Part shown: positions 37,141 through 48,011 of the stretch, one piece after another
How the letters are laid out: every line of letters starts with the position of its first letter
How positions within the stretch are numbered: the first letter of the stretch is position 1
NCBI RefSeq assembly: GCF_900149705.1
Contig: NZ_LT703001.1
Coordinates: forward strand, 310,001 to 374,000
Direction: 5' to 3'
DNA length: 64,000 nucleotides
Source of the DNA: Sphingorhabdus sp. Alg231-15
GTDB taxonomy: Bacteria; Pseudomonadota; Alphaproteobacteria; Sphingomonadales; Sphingomonadaceae
Notes under the pieces: model-generated
The model's input: only the letters and a program-made list of their open reading frames with translations
Database searches by the model: none
What the model was told of the DNA's origin: nothing
Made by a program: the position numbers and the translations under genes

Positions 37141-38427
37141 TTACCGCTGACCAATTTCCACATAGTCGCGCTGCGTGGGGCCTGTATAAAGCTGGCGTGG
37201 ACGTCCTATGACCTGACCGGGATCAGAAATCATTTCGTTCCACTGGGCAACCCAGCCAACGGTCCGGGCCAGCGCGAACAGCGCAGTAAACATAGAGGTT
37301 GGGAAGCCAATTGCTGACAGAATGATGCCGGAATAGAAATCGACATTCGGGAATAGCTTCTTCTCTTTGAAATAGTCATCATTCAGAGCCATTTCTTCGA
37401 GTTGCAATGCAACGTCAAAGACAGGATCATTGACCTTCAGGGCATCGAAGACTTCACGTACGGTCTTTTGCATGACCGTCGCGCGTGGGTCGTGATTTTT
37501 GTAAACACGATGACCAAAGCCCATAAGGCGGAAGGGGTCATTTTTGTCTTTAGCGCGGGCAATATATTCAGGAATGCGATCCGGATGGCCGATTTCATGC
37601 AGCATATTGAGCGCCGCTTCATTGGCGCCGCCATGGGCAGGGCCCCAGAGACAGGCAATGCCGGCTGCGATGCAGGCAAAAGGATTGGCACCGGAAGAAC
37701 CGGCAAGCCGTACGGTTGATGTTGAAGCATTTTGCTCGTGGTCGGCATGGAGGATGAAAATCCGGTCCATTGCTTTTTCAACCGCAGGAACAACTTCATA
37801 GGGTTCCGCAGGAACGCCAAAGGTCATGCGCAGGAAATTGCCGGTGTAGGACAGGCTATTGTCCGGATGCATGAAGGGTTGGCCGACGGCATATTTATAA
37901 GCCATTGCCGCAATAGTAGGCATTTTTGCGATCAACCGGTGACTGGCGATCATCCGCTGTTCGGGATCACTGATATCCGTGCTGTCGTGATAGAAAGCGG
38001 AAAGAGCGCCTACGACACCGCACATGATCGCCATCGGATGCGCATCACGGCGGAACCCGTTATAAAAAGTGGAAAACTGATCATGCAACATGGTGTGGCG
38101 TGTGATCGTGTTGGTGAATTCGGCATATTCGTCTGCCGATGGAAGTTCGCCGCGCAAGAGCAGGTGAGCAACTTCCATGAAACTGCTTTTTTCAGCCAGC
38201 TGACCGATGGGATAGCCACGATGCAGCAATACACCTTCACCGCCGTCGATAAAGGTCAGCTCTGATTCACAGCTCGCCGTTGATTTAAAACCCGGATCGT
38301 AAGTGAAGGCACCAGTTTGGCCGTAAAGTTTCCGAATATCTACGACATCCGGTCCTTCCGTGCCCTGCATAACGGGAAATTCGTAATTTTCGCCGCCTAG
38401 GTTGAATGATGCGCTATTGTTGCCCAC
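37141..38427 (-). CDS. gltA: Citrate synthase
   Basis: Condenses acetyl-CoA and oxaloacetate at the entry of the TCA cycle. 428 residues of the hexameric type II form. The N-terminal beta domain ([26 protein letters not shown]) is followed by the catalytic regions [15 protein letters not shown] (His and Asn), [27 protein letters not shown] (active-site His and Arg) and a late NVDFYSG segment. It lies 33 bases after gltX on the same strand and is ended by the terminator at 37092. Confidence 0.97.
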   Translation of the reverse strand: MGNNSASFNLGGENYEFPVMQGTEGPDVVDIRKLYGQTGAFTYDPGFKSTASCESELTFIDGGEGVLLHRGYPIGQLAEKSSFMEVAHLLLRGELPSADEYAEFTNTITRHTMLHDQFSTFYNGFRRDAHPMAIMCGVVGALSAFYHDSTDISDPEQRMIASHRLIAKMPTIAAMAYKYAVGQPFMHPDNSLSYTGNFLRMTFGVPAEPYEVVPAVEKAMDRIFILHADHEQNASTSTVRLAGSSGANPFACIAAGIACLWGPAHGGANEAALNMLHEIGHPDRIPEYIARAKDKNDPFRLMGFGHRVYKNHDPRATVMQKTVREVFDALKVNDPVFDVALQLEEMALNDDYFKEKKLFPNVDFYSGIILSAIGFPTSMFTALFALARTVGWVAQWNEMISDPGQVIGRPRQLYTGPTQRDYVEIGQR

Positions 38428-38460
38428 AATATTGTCCTTTCTGCTCCTGAGAAATTCAGG

Positions 38461-39879
38461 TTATTTTATCTGATCTGCAAGACGACCCAATGACTCTTCC
38501 TTGCCCAAGAGTATCAGAACGTCAAAAATTCCGGGTGAACTGGTACTTCCTGTTAAGGCCGCCCGCATAGGTTGTGCAAGCTTTCCTAACCCCAATTCGG
38601 CGGCTTCCGCTATCGCTTTTACCCGATCCTCAGTGCTCTCGATCGTCCAGTCGTCAAGGTCGGTCAAGGTAGAATGAATCGATTCAAGCAGTTGCCGTGC
38701 GTCAGCATCTAGCAGAGATTGTGCCTTCTCGTCGAGGTCAAGTGGTCGTTTTTTATAGAGAAAAAGGCTATTATTAGCCAATTCGATAAGGTTTTTCGCC
38801 CGGCTCTTCAAAACCGGCATTGCTTGCGCGAGCAATTCGGCTTCGGCGGGTGCCAGTTTCGTGCCCAATTCCTCCTCGATCAAAGGGGAAGTCAGCAATA
38901 CAAGTCCGTTGTCATCTGCTTCACGAATATATTGACCATTTAAGTTCTGGAGCTTTTTTGCATCAAAGCGCGAGGGGGATTTCCCAACGCCGGACAGCCC
39001 AAACCATTCTATTGCCTGTTCGCGGGAGATAATTTCGTCATCGCCATGACCCCAGCCCAAACGAAGCAGATAATTGAACATCGCGTCAGACATGATGCCC
39101 ATATCGCGATAGGCCTCCACGCCCAATGCGCCATGCCGCTTGGAAAGCTTGGCGCCATCATTGCCGTGGATGAGCGGAATATGAGCATAGGTCGGCTCTT
39201 TCCAGCCCATTGCGCGGATCATCGCGAGTTGCCGAAAGGCATTGTTGAGATGGTCGTCACCGCGGATCAGATGGGTCACGCCCATATCATGATCATCCAC
39301 GACCACGGCCAGCATATAGGTAGGCGTGCCGTCGGAGCGGAGGAGAATGAAGTCGTCAATCTCGCTGTTCTGAACCGAAACCTCTCCCTGAACCGCATCT
39401 GTGACGGTCATCTTGCCACCGGTTTCCGTCTTTAGTCGGATGACATAAGGCGCGCCTTCCGGAGCTTCGGACGGATCGCGATCCCGCCAACGCCCGTCAT
39501 AGCGCATCGGCTTCTTTTCTGCCTTTTGCTGTTCGCGCATGGCGGTCAATTCTTCCGGCGTCGCGAAACATTTATAGGCATTGCCAGCCGCAAGCAGTTC
39601 ATGCGCGACTTCCGCATGGCGGGCGGCGCGTTCGGATTGAAAAACTGGCTCGTCATCCCAGTCAAGACCCAGCCAATCAAGTCCTTCCAATATCGCGTCA
39701 ATCGCTTCCTGCGTGGATCGCGCCTTGTCTGTATCTTCAATTCTGAGCAGCGCCTTGCCGCCATGATGCCGGGCGAACAGCCAGTTGAACATGGCGGTGC
39801 GCGCGCCGCCAATATGCAAGAACCCGGTCGGGGAAGGCGCAAAGCGCGTGACGACTTGTTCTGATTTATTAAGATTCAC
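38461..39879 (-). CDS. gltX: Glutamyl-tRNA synthetase
   Basis: Class I aminoacyl-tRNA synthetase, 472 residues. The ATP motif is [18 protein letters not shown] (HIGH type), the zinc-region and acceptor-binding domain follow, and the KMSKS-type loop is [12 protein letters not shown]. Alphaproteobacteria often have two GltX proteins, one of which also charges tRNA-Gln; I cannot tell which this is. The start is 31 bases from that of comEC on the other strand. Confidence 0.95.
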   Translation of the reverse strand: MNLNKSEQVVTRFAPSPTGFLHIGGARTAMFNWLFARHHGGKALLRIEDTDKARSTQEAIDAILEGLDWLGLDWDDEPVFQSERAARHAEVAHELLAAGNAYKCFATPEELTAMREQQKAEKKPMRYDGRWRDRDPSEAPEGAPYVIRLKTETGGKMTVTDAVQGEVSVQNSEIDDFILLRSDGTPTYMLAVVVDDHDMGVTHLIRGDDHLNNAFRQLAMIRAMGWKEPTYAHIPLIHGNDGAKLSKRHGALGVEAYRDMGIMSDAMFNYLLRLGWGHGDDEIISREQAIEWFGLSGVGKSPSRFDAKKLQNLNGQYIREADDNGLVLLTSPLIEEELGTKLAPAEAELLAQAMPVLKSRAKNLIELANNSLFLYKKRPLDLDEKAQSLLDADARQLLESIHSTLTDLDDWTIESTEDRVKAIAEAAELGLGKLAQPMRAALTGSTSSPGIFDVLILLGKEESLGRLADQIK

Positions 39880-39910
39880 GCTTGGTGTTTCCCTGTGTTA
39901 GGCAAAAATA

Positions 39911-42190
39911 ATGCAGAGTGGCGTTGATCCGAATAGCTCTTGCGTAACGCCCGATAATATCGGTATGACCACCATTTCCGGTTCGATTGGCAAGGCCCTT
40001 AGCATGCCGTTTCGCGCACGACAATTGCCTGAATATATTAGAAATTGGCAATTTTTCACGCGTCTGGAAGTTCAGCTTGAAAAAGAACGCGACCGGCTAG
40101 CCTTGTGGGTGCCGGTCGGTGTCGGGACGGGAATCGCGGTCTGGTTCATTCTCGCCAACATTGCTCTTTGGACCGCATTTATCGCGCTTTCCGTTGGATT
40201 GGCCTTAAGTGTCAAAGCGGGGGATCGCGGGCAACGCCTCAGTAGCGCATTTTCCTGGTTTATGATCTTATTGGCTGTCGGCTGTGCCGTCATGTGGTTG
40301 CGTTCATGGGCAGTGGCATCGCCAGTATTGGATCGTCCAACCGTGACCTCCTTTTATGCAGAGGTTGAAAAGGTGGAGGTGGTCAGTGCCCGCGACATTG
40401 TCCGGTTGACTCTGAAAACTCACGAAAAGCAGAAATTGCCGCCGCGCGTGCGTGTAAATATACCCATCGACAGGGCCGTTGTTGATTTGCAGGCTGGCAC
40501 GGTTATCCAACTGCGCGCGCGGTTAATGCCACCAGCGATGTCCAGCCTCCCTGGCGCTTATGATTTTTCTCGACGTGCATGGTTCATGGGACTGGGGGCT
40601 ACCGGCCAACTGTTGGGAGAAATCCGCGTCGTTCAACCAGTAGAACCCTCATGGGGACCGTTTTCGGCGATGCCGGAATATCGTCAGAAGCTATCCCATC
40701 ATGTCCAATCTCGCATGGCGGGCGGGGCAGGGGCCATTGGTGCAACTTTGGCCACAGGCGATCGCGGAGCGATCAGCGATGAAGATGCAGAGGCCATGCG
40801 GCGCAGCGGTTTGGCGCACCTGCTTTCGATCAGCGGGCTGCATGTGACAGCTGTTGTCGGCGCGGTCTATCTGTTGGTCTTGCGTTTGCTTGCACTGTTC
40901 CCGCCGTTGGTGCTCCGCTACCGATTGCCGATTATTGCCGCCGGCTTCGCGGCAATTGCGGCTTTGTCCTATACGTTGATGACGGGTGCACAGGTGCCAA
41001 CGATAAGAGCGTGCGTTGCTGCATTGTTGGTCTTGATGGCGCTAATGTTGGGACGCAATGCAATCACGCTGCGTATGGTTGCTGCGGGCGCTCTGTTTGT
41101 GTTGATCGTTTGGCCGGAATCTCTTGTCGGTCCAAGCTTTCAGCTCAGCTTCGCGGCAGTCACCGCGATTATTGCGATGCACGAACATCCTAAGATTCAG
41201 GCATTATTTGCCCGGCGAGAGGAAGGCATTGTCAAGCGATTGGGGCGGATCATTTTGGCGCTTTTCCTTACCGGTTTGGTCGTCGAGCTGGCATTGATGC
41301 CTATCGCTTTGTTTCATTTCCACAAAGCAGGCATTTACGGCGCGCTGGCCAATATCGTCGCTATTCCCCTGACAACATTTGTGATTATGCCGTTGGAGGC
41401 ATTGGCGCTTCTACTTGATACAGTCGGTCTTGGGGCACCGTTCTGGTGGTTATGTGAGAAAGCATTGGGCAGCCTTTTGCTGTTGGCACATTTTGTCTCC
41501 AGTCGTCCGGGGTCAGTGACAATGTTGCCAACCATGCCGTTGACCGCATTCGGGTTGGTAATTGCAGGTGGTTTGTGGCTGTGCCTGTGGGGTCAGCGTT
41601 GGCGAATCTGGGGCTTGGCGCCGGTTTGTCTTGGCATAGTCATCATAGCAACAACCCGCGCTCCTGATCTCTATATTACTAGCGATGGTCGTCATGTCGG
41701 TATCCGGAATGATGCAGGAGAGCTGGCGATGCTCCGTACGCGCAGTGGTGATTTTGTACGCAATATGCTGCTGGAAAATGCGGGAATTGACGGGGAAACA
41801 ACAGCATTGGAAGATTGGCCCAACGCGCATTGCAACAGCGATAGCTGCACCATCACTATGGCAATTGGCGATAGAGATTGGGTGATCGTTGCGACGCGCA
41901 GTTCCTACTATATTCCAGCCATGGCATTGTCAGCGGCCTGCCGCCATGCCGATATTGTGATTAGCGAGCGGCGTCTTCCTGACAGTTGTCAGCCCCGCTG
42001 GCTCAAGGCGGATCGCCGTTTATTGAGCCAGGTTGGGGGAATGACGATAGATCTGGAAAACCAGAAGATTGCAACCGTTCTAGGTCGTTCCGGACGTCAC
42101 CAGTGGATGCGCTTTGCAGAGCCGAAAAATCAGCACTCGAATGGGGTAGATCCCAAACAATCTGGTGAAATCAAAAACCGCCCGGAATAA
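39911..42190 (+). CDS. comEC: ComEC/Rec2 family DNA-uptake channel protein
   Basis: Inner-membrane protein of natural transformation. 759 residues: a soluble OB-like DUF4131 region after two helices (about 60-190), then the Competence domain with HLLSISGLHVTAVVGAVYLLVLRLL and TLMTGAQVPTIRACVAALLVLMALMLGR, about ten helices in all. The C-terminal about 200 residues are soluble but lack the His-x-His-x-Asp-His zinc motif of a metallo-beta-lactamase, as is usual in this order. The start is uncertain: ATG 39911 is used here, ATG 39965 is also likely because the gltX start is so close. Confidence 0.9.
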   Translation: MQSGVDPNSSCVTPDNIGMTTISGSIGKALSMPFRARQLPEYIRNWQFFTRLEVQLEKERDRLALWVPVGVGTGIAVWFILANIALWTAFIALSVGLALSVKAGDRGQRLSSAFSWFMILLAVGCAVMWLRSWAVASPVLDRPTVTSFYAEVEKVEVVSARDIVRLTLKTHEKQKLPPRVRVNIPIDRAVVDLQAGTVIQLRARLMPPAMSSLPGAYDFSRRAWFMGLGATGQLLGEIRVVQPVEPSWGPFSAMPEYRQKLSHHVQSRMAGGAGAIGATLATGDRGAISDEDAEAMRRSGLAHLLSISGLHVTAVVGAVYLLVLRLLALFPPLVLRYRLPIIAAGFAAIAALSYTLMTGAQVPTIRACVAALLVLMALMLGRNAITLRMVAAGALFVLIVWPESLVGPSFQLSFAAVTAIIAMHEHPKIQALFARREEGIVKRLGRIILALFLTGLVVELALMPIALFHFHKAGIYGALANIVAIPLTTFVIMPLEALALLLDTVGLGAPFWWLCEKALGSLLLLAHFVSSRPGSVTMLPTMPLTAFGLVIAGGLWLCLWGQRWRIWGLAPVCLGIVIIATTRAPDLYITSDGRHVGIRNDAGELAMLRTRSGDFVRNMLLENAGIDGETTALEDWPNAHCNSDSCTITMAIGDRDWVIVATRSSYYIPAMALSAACRHADIVISERRLPDSCQPRWLKADRRLLSQVGGMTIDLENQKIATVLGRSGRHQWMRFAEPKNQHSNGVDPKQSGEIKNRPE

Positions 42191-42198
42191 GATTACGC

Positions 42199-42891
42199 TT
42201 AATTATAGCGCCGCAACAGTCCTGCCATTTTACCCTGTATCCGCACCTCACCAGCGCCAAAAATCTGCGGTTCATAAGCGGGGTTTGCAGGATCAAGGCG
42301 AACCTGCCCGTCATCTTTGAACAGATATTTGAGCGTGGCTTCCTCATCATGAACCAGCGCAACGACTATCTCACCATTACGGGCTGTTTCCGTGCGCTGG
42401 ATAAGCGCATAGTCACCGTCCAAGATGCCCGCTTCAATCATCGAATCGCCCGATACTTCCAAGGCATAATGCTCGCCAGAGCCGAGCAGAGCCGCAGGGA
42501 CACTGAGGGCCGACTGACCTTCAAGGGCTTCGATGGGAACACCGGCAGCAATTTTGCCATGCAACGGAATTTCGATCACATCATTGGCGGCAACTGGAAT
42601 TTCTTTCATCGGTGCAGAGGGCGCTCGCTCAGGAGCTATGCTGACGACATTGGGCGCCACGGGTTTTGAAGTGCCGCCTTCCGGGAGTTTGGTCACTTCC
42701 AGTGCCCGTGCCCGGTTAGGGAGACGCCGTAAAAAGCCACGTTCTTCCAAGGCGCTGATCAACCGATGAACGCCGGATTTCGACTTCAGGCCCAATGCGT
42801 CCTTCATTTCTTCAAAAGAGGGGGATACGCCTGATTCTTCCAGGCTGTTATGAATGAAGCACAGCAATTCATGTTGTTTGGGTGTGAGCAT
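42199..42891 (-). CDS. lexA: LexA repressor
   Basis: SOS-response repressor, 230 residues. The N-terminal winged helix (1-65) has [23 protein letters not shown] as recognition region. The Ala116-Gly117 cleavage site lies in HGKIAAGVP, the nucleophile Ser150 in SGDSMIEAG, and Lys178 in ATLKYLF, so self-cleavage should work. The linker (70-100) is longer than in E. coli, as in other alphaproteobacteria. A perfect alphaproteobacterial SOS box lies 18 bases upstream (42910-42924). Convergent with comEC. Confidence 0.97.
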   Translation of the reverse strand: MLTPKQHELLCFIHNSLEESGVSPSFEEMKDALGLKSKSGVHRLISALEERGFLRRLPNRARALEVTKLPEGGTSKPVAPNVVSIAPERAPSAPMKEIPVAANDVIEIPLHGKIAAGVPIEALEGQSALSVPAALLGSGEHYALEVSGDSMIEAGILDGDYALIQRTETARNGEIVVALVHDEEATLKYLFKDDGQVRLDPANPAYEPQIFGAGEVRIQGKMAGLLRRYN

Positions 42892-42909
42892 ATTTCATGT
42901 CCTTATCGG

Positions 42910-42924
42910 GAACGAATAAAGAAC
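42910..42924 (-). promoter_or_regulatory. LexA operator (SOS box) GTTC-N7-GTTC
   Basis: On the minus strand GTTC TTTATTC GTTC matches the alphaproteobacterial LexA site GTTC-N7-GTTC exactly. It stands between moeA and lexA, just before the lexA start, so it is very probably the autoregulatory operator. I saw no other perfect copy in the spacers of this window that I checked. Confidence 0.9.
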
Positions 42925-42957
42925 AATTATGAAACAAACCGTGCCAAGTCAAGTATT

Positions 42958-44142
42958 TTAGATAGCGATATAGGAAACCGTGGCGCCGACCGGTTGCTCC
43001 GGGCTATGTGCGGGACGAAACAGCAGCGCGTCGGCGGCGGCGAGTATCGAAAGCTTGGCGCTGTCCTGGCTGTCAAACGCGGTAATGCCACCGTCAATAA
43101 TCTGTGCGCGAAGAAATTCGGCACGCTGACCGGTGGCCGGAAGTATTATATTAGTCTTGGCTGTTTGCATGACAGGCATATATTCTTGCGCGCCGGCCAG
43201 ATAGCGGATCAGCGGCACCAGAAACAGGGTCGCCGTAACAAAGGCAGAACCCGGATTGCCGGGCAGGGCGAGAACAAGGCTGTTGCCTAGCTTTCCTGCC
43301 ATGAGTGGTTTGCCCGGTTTCATTGCTATTTTCCAGAAATCCGTTTGACCGCCAAGCCGCTTAAAAGCAGGGGCGACCAGATCATGATCCCCTACCGATG
43401 CGCCTCCGATAGTGACGATGACATCACAGTCCCTGGCGCTCTCCAACGCTTCACACAGGCTATCCAGATCGTCTTTTATGCGGCTGATGGAACGGGTCTT
43501 TGTCGGTAGCTGAGACAGCATGGCGGCAATCATGACATCATTGCTAGCCGGAATCTGGTGCGGCTTGGTATCCGAGCCTGGAGCAACCAATTCGTCGCCA
43601 GTGGACAGGATCGCGACTGTGGGACAGCTGCCAACGCTGAGGTGACCTGAACCAGCAATAACGGCGTGGCCCAGAGCTGCTGCATTGAGTCGGATACCCG
43701 CCTTAAGCGCGACATCACCTGCCCTGAAGTCGCCGCCCTGAAAACGGACATGCCGGCCTTTGACGGGAGAAGGATCACTGGTCAGCACAATATGGTCGCC
43801 TTCCTGCTCGACATTCTCCTGCATAACGACGGTATCGGCTCCTTCGGGCATCAGGGCGCCGGTGAATATGCGGGCGGCCTGACCCGCCTGAATTGGCGGG
43901 CAGGGCGGGCTTCCGGCCTTGCATTCGCCGACTAGCTTCCAGGGTCCGTCTCGATCTTCGAAACGGATGGCATAACCGTCCATGGCAGACATGTCGGCTG
44001 CAGGTTGATTGCGACCAGCCATGACGTCTTCGGCAAGATAACGTTCCAGCGCATCGCCTATGGCAATGGTTTCGGAAGGCAAAGCCTGTGCCATGGCAAT
44101 CAAGCGCTCTTGCGCTTCTTCCAGAGGCAGCAGCGGCTTCAT
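42958..44142 (-). CDS. moeA: Molybdopterin molybdenumtransferase MoeA
   Basis: Inserts molybdate into molybdopterin-AMP. 394 residues with the domain order of MoeA. The N-terminal [10 protein letters not shown] is the MDG(Y/F)A motif. The catalytic MoaB-like domain holds [12 protein letters not shown] and [13 protein letters not shown], followed by [22 protein letters not shown] and the C-terminal beta domain. It overlaps moaC by four bases, the two being the molybdenum-cofactor pair in the trp cluster. Confidence 0.95.
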   Translation of the reverse strand: MKPLLPLEEAQERLIAMAQALPSETIAIGDALERYLAEDVMAGRNQPAADMSAMDGYAIRFEDRDGPWKLVGECKAGSPPCPPIQAGQAARIFTGALMPEGADTVVMQENVEQEGDHIVLTSDPSPVKGRHVRFQGGDFRAGDVALKAGIRLNAAALGHAVIAGSGHLSVGSCPTVAILSTGDELVAPGSDTKPHQIPASNDVMIAAMLSQLPTKTRSISRIKDDLDSLCEALESARDCDVIVTIGGASVGDHDLVAPAFKRLGGQTDFWKIAMKPGKPLMAGKLGNSLVLALPGNPGSAFVTATLFLVPLIRYLAGAQEYMPVMQTAKTNIILPATGQRAEFLRAQIIDGGITAFDSQDSAKLSILAAADALLFRPAHSPEQPVGATVSYIAI

Positions 44143-44609
44143 TCGGCGGTCCAGTCTACTGACTTTCCACCGGATTTAGATAATAGGCGAATATCGCTGA
44201 TCACCATGTCTTTCTGCATGGCTTTGGACATGTCATATACTGTTAAAAGTGCGGTTGAAACAGCTGTTAAAGCTTCCATTTCAACACCAGTCTTGCCGGT
44301 CAATCGTGCCATTGCTCGAACCTTGATGCCATCATCCTGATAGTCAAAATCAACTGCAACTTTGCTCAGCGCCAGCGGGTGGCAGAGTGGGATCAGATCG
44401 CTGGTTTTCTTTGCCGCCATGATCCCGGCAATGCGGGCGGTCGCCAACACGTCACCCTTTTTCATGCCGTTGGCCTTGATCGCGTCCAACACATCCGAAT
44501 TCATGCTGATAAAGCCTTCGGCATGCGCCTCGCGCACCGTTTCGTTCTTGGCCGAGATATCGACCATATGGGCCGCGCCGTCGCCATCAATATGCGTGAG
44601 TTTGCTCAT
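44139..44609 (-). CDS. moaC: Cyclic pyranopterin monophosphate synthase MoaC
   Basis: Forms cyclic pyranopterin monophosphate in molybdenum cofactor synthesis. 156 residues with [42 protein letters not shown] (conserved His) and [28 protein letters not shown] with its catalytic Lys/Asp region. Adjacent to trpC with no gap; it overlaps moeA downstream. Confidence 0.96.
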   Translation of the reverse strand: MSKLTHIDGDGAAHMVDISAKNETVREAHAEGFISMNSDVLDAIKANGMKKGDVLATARIAGIMAAKKTSDLIPLCHPLALSKVAVDFDYQDDGIKVRAMARLTGKTGVEMEALTAVSTALLTVYDMSKAMQKDMVISDIRLLSKSGGKSVDWTAE

Positions 44610-45404
44610 CTATACCTCATTACCGGTTAGAAGCGCCCGTGTTGCCGCTTCCACATCATCCTGCCGCATTAGCGACTCCCCGACCAGAAAGGTGCGCGCG
44701 CCCGATTGCGACAGGCGCTGGCAATCCTCATGCGTGAAAATGCCGCTTTCCGATACCATGATCCGACCATCGGGAACCAGCTTCGACAGGCGCTCGGTTT
44801 GTTCAAGGCTAGTCTCGAATGTCTTGAGGTCCCGGTTGTTAATACCCAAAAGCCGCGATTTGAGCTGTAAAGCCCGTTCCAGTTCGATCTCGTCATGGAC
44901 TTCAATCAGGACATCCATCCCCAATTCATGCGCAGTCGCCTCGATCTCGCTGGCAAGACTATCGTCCAGAGCCGCCATGATGATCAGGATCGCGTCGGCG
45001 CCCAGCGCGCGCGACTCTTCAACCTGCCAGGGATCAATCATGAAGTCCTTGCGCAGGCATGGCAGGCCGCATGCTGCCTGTGCCGCGACCAGATACTCGT
45101 CGGCACCCTGGAAAAAGGGCATGTCGGTAAGGATAGAAAGACAGGCGGCTCCCCCGGCTTCATAAGCGCGGGCATGAGTTGGTGGATCGAAATCTTCGCG
45201 GATCAAACCTTTGGACGGGCTGGCCTTTTTGATTTCAGCGATCAGCGCAAAGCCGGTTGCTGATTTTTCCTCAATCGCTTTGATAAAGCCGCGTGGTCGA
45301 GATTGGATGCGCAGCTGATCATGCATGGCAGAGCTGGTGATATTGGCTCTGCGCTTGCGCACATGGCTGCGTTTTTCAGCGCAAATTTCAGTGAGCTTGT
45401 TCAT
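44610..45404 (-). CDS. trpC: Indole-3-glycerol-phosphate synthase
   Basis: Tryptophan pathway step from CdRP to indoleglycerol phosphate. 264 residues of TIM barrel: [23 protein letters not shown] (with the catalytic Lys), [45 protein letters not shown] and SESGIF. It is a single-function TrpC without a TrpF domain. It follows trpD by nine bases. Confidence 0.96.
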   Translation of the reverse strand: MNKLTEICAEKRSHVRKRRANITSSAMHDQLRIQSRPRGFIKAIEEKSATGFALIAEIKKASPSKGLIREDFDPPTHARAYEAGGAACLSILTDMPFFQGADEYLVAAQAACGLPCLRKDFMIDPWQVEESRALGADAILIIMAALDDSLASEIEATAHELGMDVLIEVHDEIELERALQLKSRLLGINNRDLKTFETSLEQTERLSKLVPDGRIMVSESGIFTHEDCQRLSQSGARTFLVGESLMRQDDVEAATRALLTGNEV

Positions 45405-45413
45405 CGAGACCCC

Positions 45414-46403
45414 TCATTGATTGGCGATCCAGCAATTGAGCAAGGCATTTGCAAGCCCCTTGTCAATCGCCTCTGCCGCCTCTTCTGCACCCAATTCCCA
45501 GCTATCGACTTCACCGGCGACCATCAATGCGGCAGCGCTGTTAAGCACGACCGCATCCCGATAGGCCGACGGTTCTCCTTGCAGCAAGTCTCTCAAAGCC
45601 GCTGCATTATAGGCAGCATCACCGCCCTTTATGGCCTCCGAAACATGGCTTGGCAGGCCTAGATCTTCTGGCATGATCCGCCCGTAATTAATCGAAGATC
45701 CCTCAACAATTGCAATTTTCGAAGGTCCGGAGATGCTCAGTTCATCAAGCCCTTCTTCACCCGACACGATCATGACCTTGTCATATCCCAGATGCGCTGC
45801 GGCCTCCGCATAGGTTTCCACCAGATCGGGAGTCGCAACCCCAATAAGTTGTCGTTTGACCCGAGCAGGATTGCAAAGCGGTCCCAGCAAATTGAAAATC
45901 GTCCGTCGGCCGATCGCTTTGCGAATGGGAGCCAGTGGCCCGAGCGCCGGGTGGTGATTGGGCGCGAAGAAAAAAGCTATTCCGATCTCACGCAAAGATT
46001 GCTCGCCACCGGTTGCCGCTTTTACCAGATCAAGGCCCAGAGCTTCGAGTGTATCGGCCGCTCCCGATTTGCTTGATGCGGCGCGGTTGCCGTGTTTGGC
46101 CATTGGTATGTCGCATGCGGCGACAACCAGAGCCGTGGCTGTGGATATATTCAGGCTGTGGCTGCCGTCCCCTCCTGTTCCGCAAACATCGATCGCATGA
46201 GCGGGCGCATCGACAGGAATCATGCGCGCCCGCATTTCCTGGACTGCAGCGGCAATTTCGGTCGCTGTTTCTCCGCGGTCGGCGAGCTTAACCAGGAAAG
46301 CACCGATCGCTTCGCTATCGGCTTTGCCATCTAATATAGCTGCAAAAGCGGCTCGCGCATCGGCTTCGATTAAACTGTTGGCTGGATCTGGTAGGAATGT
46401 CAT
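45414..46403 (-). CDS. trpD: Anthranilate phosphoribosyltransferase
   Basis: Adds phosphoribosyl to anthranilate. 329 residues with VCGTGGDGSHSLNISTATALVVAA (PRPP loop), KHGNRAASSKSGAADTLEALG, FFFAPNHHPAL and RTIFNLLGPLCNPA. Stand-alone TrpD. Its start overlaps the stop of the YcxB-like gene by four bases. Confidence 0.96.
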   Translation of the reverse strand: MTFLPDPANSLIEADARAAFAAILDGKADSEAIGAFLVKLADRGETATEIAAAVQEMRARMIPVDAPAHAIDVCGTGGDGSHSLNISTATALVVAACDIPMAKHGNRAASSKSGAADTLEALGLDLVKAATGGEQSLREIGIAFFFAPNHHPALGPLAPIRKAIGRRTIFNLLGPLCNPARVKRQLIGVATPDLVETYAEAAAHLGYDKVMIVSGEEGLDELSISGPSKIAIVEGSSINYGRIMPEDLGLPSHVSEAIKGGDAAYNAAALRDLLQGEPSAYRDAVVLNSAAALMVAGEVDSWELGAEEAAEAIDKGLANALLNCWIANQ

Positions 46404-46933
46404 GTTTGCTCCTCTCCTGGAACGCCAGCATCCTGAAGTCGCCGGATCAGGCCATTTTTGTGCGCGTCGTCCTTGAATATTCGGGCGGGCAGAAAATTGA
46501 AAAGATGGTCCGAACGATAAAGCAAAACGATTTTATCGTCTGCTCGCCATTTGATCATGTCCGCAAAGGTCAAATGGGCATGTCCCTGTTCGTTGCTCGA
46601 ATGGAGTTTCTCATCATCCCACCAGCTGGTTGTTTCCAGACGCAGATCCTTCTGCTGATTATAGATTTTCTTGGACAGGCGCGGGACCCACCAAGTCGGA
46701 ACCAGGACTGACATGACCAGCGCCACAATCCCGGCCCACAAAGTCATGCCAGCGACTAAGCCAATGGCTTTGGTCATATCGTCGAAGCCATCATAGGCTG
46801 CCATCGCGATGCCTATGGCCAAACCGAAAAGCAGCAGATAAGCGAACCGCTTCCAACCCATTTGTTTCAGATGCAGTCCATAGGCAGCGCGCAGGTCGTC
46901 CTCTGTCGGCGTGAAGATGATTTTTTCGGTCAT
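46400..46933 (-). CDS. YcxB-like membrane protein between trpG and trpD
   Basis: 177 residues. The N-terminal part [14 protein letters not shown] leads into two membrane helices (about 32-48 and 58-80). A soluble C-terminal part has [51 protein letters not shown], the pattern of YcxB-like domains. No enzyme role in tryptophan synthesis is known or suggested. It overlaps trpG and trpD by four bases each, so it is fully embedded in the trp operon. Confidence 0.75.
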   Translation of the reverse strand: MTEKIIFTPTEDDLRAAYGLHLKQMGWKRFAYLLLFGLAIGIAMAAYDGFDDMTKAIGLVAGMTLWAGIVALVMSVLVPTWWVPRLSKKIYNQQKDLRLETTSWWDDEKLHSSNEQGHAHLTFADMIKWRADDKIVLLYRSDHLFNFLPARIFKDDAHKNGLIRRLQDAGVPGEEQT

Positions 46934-47514
46934 GCGATCTGTTTTGGTGTCATCCCAGCCAGTGTCATGAAATTGGCGAGCAAGTCATGGCCATATTCGG
47001 TGGCGATGCTTTCAGGGTGAAATTGAACACCATGAATGGGCAAGCTTTCATGACGGAAACCCATGACAGACCCATCTTCGGCAGTGGCATTGACCGGCAG
47101 GCATTCCGGAATATCCTCGACAATCAGCGAGTGATAGCGTGTGGCCGTATATGGTGAAGGCAGTCCTTTAAACACACCGCTATTGTCATGGGTTACCGGA
47201 GATGTTTTTCCGTGCATCAAACCACCGCGAACCACTTTTCCGCCAAAATGCTGGCCAATGCTTTGATGACCTAAACACACACCAAGCAACGGTTTTTCGG
47301 CATCGGCACAGGCCGAGACCAGATCCAGAGATATGCCGGCTTCATTGGGCGTGCAGGGGCCAGGCGAAATCAGAAACGCGTCAGCCCCGGTTGCCAGCGC
47401 TTCGGTCGCACTCAGCGCATCGTTACGCTCGACTTGAACCTTCGCCCCCAGCTCCATCAGATAATGGACCAGATTGAAGGTGAAGCTGTCATAATTGTCG
47501 ATAACCAAAATCAT
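46930..47514 (-). CDS. trpG: Anthranilate synthase glutaminase component
   Basis: Class I amidotransferase that supplies ammonia to TrpE and possibly also PabB. 194 residues from the ATG at 47514 (an open frame continues to 47550 but adds no conserved residues). The triad is visible: [15 protein letters not shown] (nucleophile Cys) and [17 protein letters not shown] (His, Glu), with the oxyanion [11 protein letters not shown]. Overlaps the YcxB-like gene. trpE is about 1.7 kb away behind three plus-strand genes. Confidence 0.94.
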   Translation of the reverse strand: MILVIDNYDSFTFNLVHYLMELGAKVQVERNDALSATEALATGADAFLISPGPCTPNEAGISLDLVSACADAEKPLLGVCLGHQSIGQHFGGKVVRGGLMHGKTSPVTHDNSGVFKGLPSPYTATRYHSLIVEDIPECLPVNATAEDGSVMGFRHESLPIHGVQFHPESIATEYGHDLLANFMTLAGMTPKQIA

Positions 47515-47628
47515 GAAACGCTGCCTAATGACAAAAGGACCGCAGGCCAAGTTTTTCCGATGCCTATCAAGCAGATCGTTTGACGGAGGCAGTCGGAATG
47601 TTATGCAGGGGCGAGGGGAGATAAATCA

Positions 47629-47931
47629 ATGGGTCAGCCAGTTACGGTATCCATAGCACATAAACTGGGGGTTGCGGAGGCCCGCAGCCGCATTGGTAAC
47701 GGGGTGCACACATTAGGCGAATCTGTCCCCGGCGCGACCGTGACCGACCATCACTGGGATGGCGATACCATGCACTGCACTCTGGAAGCGATGGGCCAGC
47801 GCATTGGCGGAGAAATGCAGGTTCGAGAAGACGAAGTATATGCCATTTTCGATCTGCCGCCATTGCTCGCGCTGTTTGCCAACAAGATTAAGGAAAAGCT
47901 TCAGAAGGAAGCTCCGAAAATGCTGGAATAG
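47629..47931 (+). CDS. Polyhydroxyalkanoic acid system family protein
   Basis: 100 residues, starting behind a good GAGGGGAG site. The pattern of VSIAHKLGVAEARSRIGNGV, then DHHWDGDTMHCTLEAMGQRIGGEMQVREDEVYAIFDLPPLLALFANKIKEKL, matches the PHA granule-associated small protein family (PHA_gran_rgn). No other PHA gene is near. The family is small and its exact role is not settled; some members bind granules. Divergent from trpG. Confidence 0.8.
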   Translation: MGQPVTVSIAHKLGVAEARSRIGNGVHTLGESVPGATVTDHHWDGDTMHCTLEAMGQRIGGEMQVREDEVYAIFDLPPLLALFANKIKEKLQKEAPKMLE

Positions 47932-48011
47932 AAGTATTACAACTGACGATTTTGAAAATTGTCAAAACGTGCCAATAATATAAAAAGCAAAATAGGATGA
48001 GGGGATAGAAT

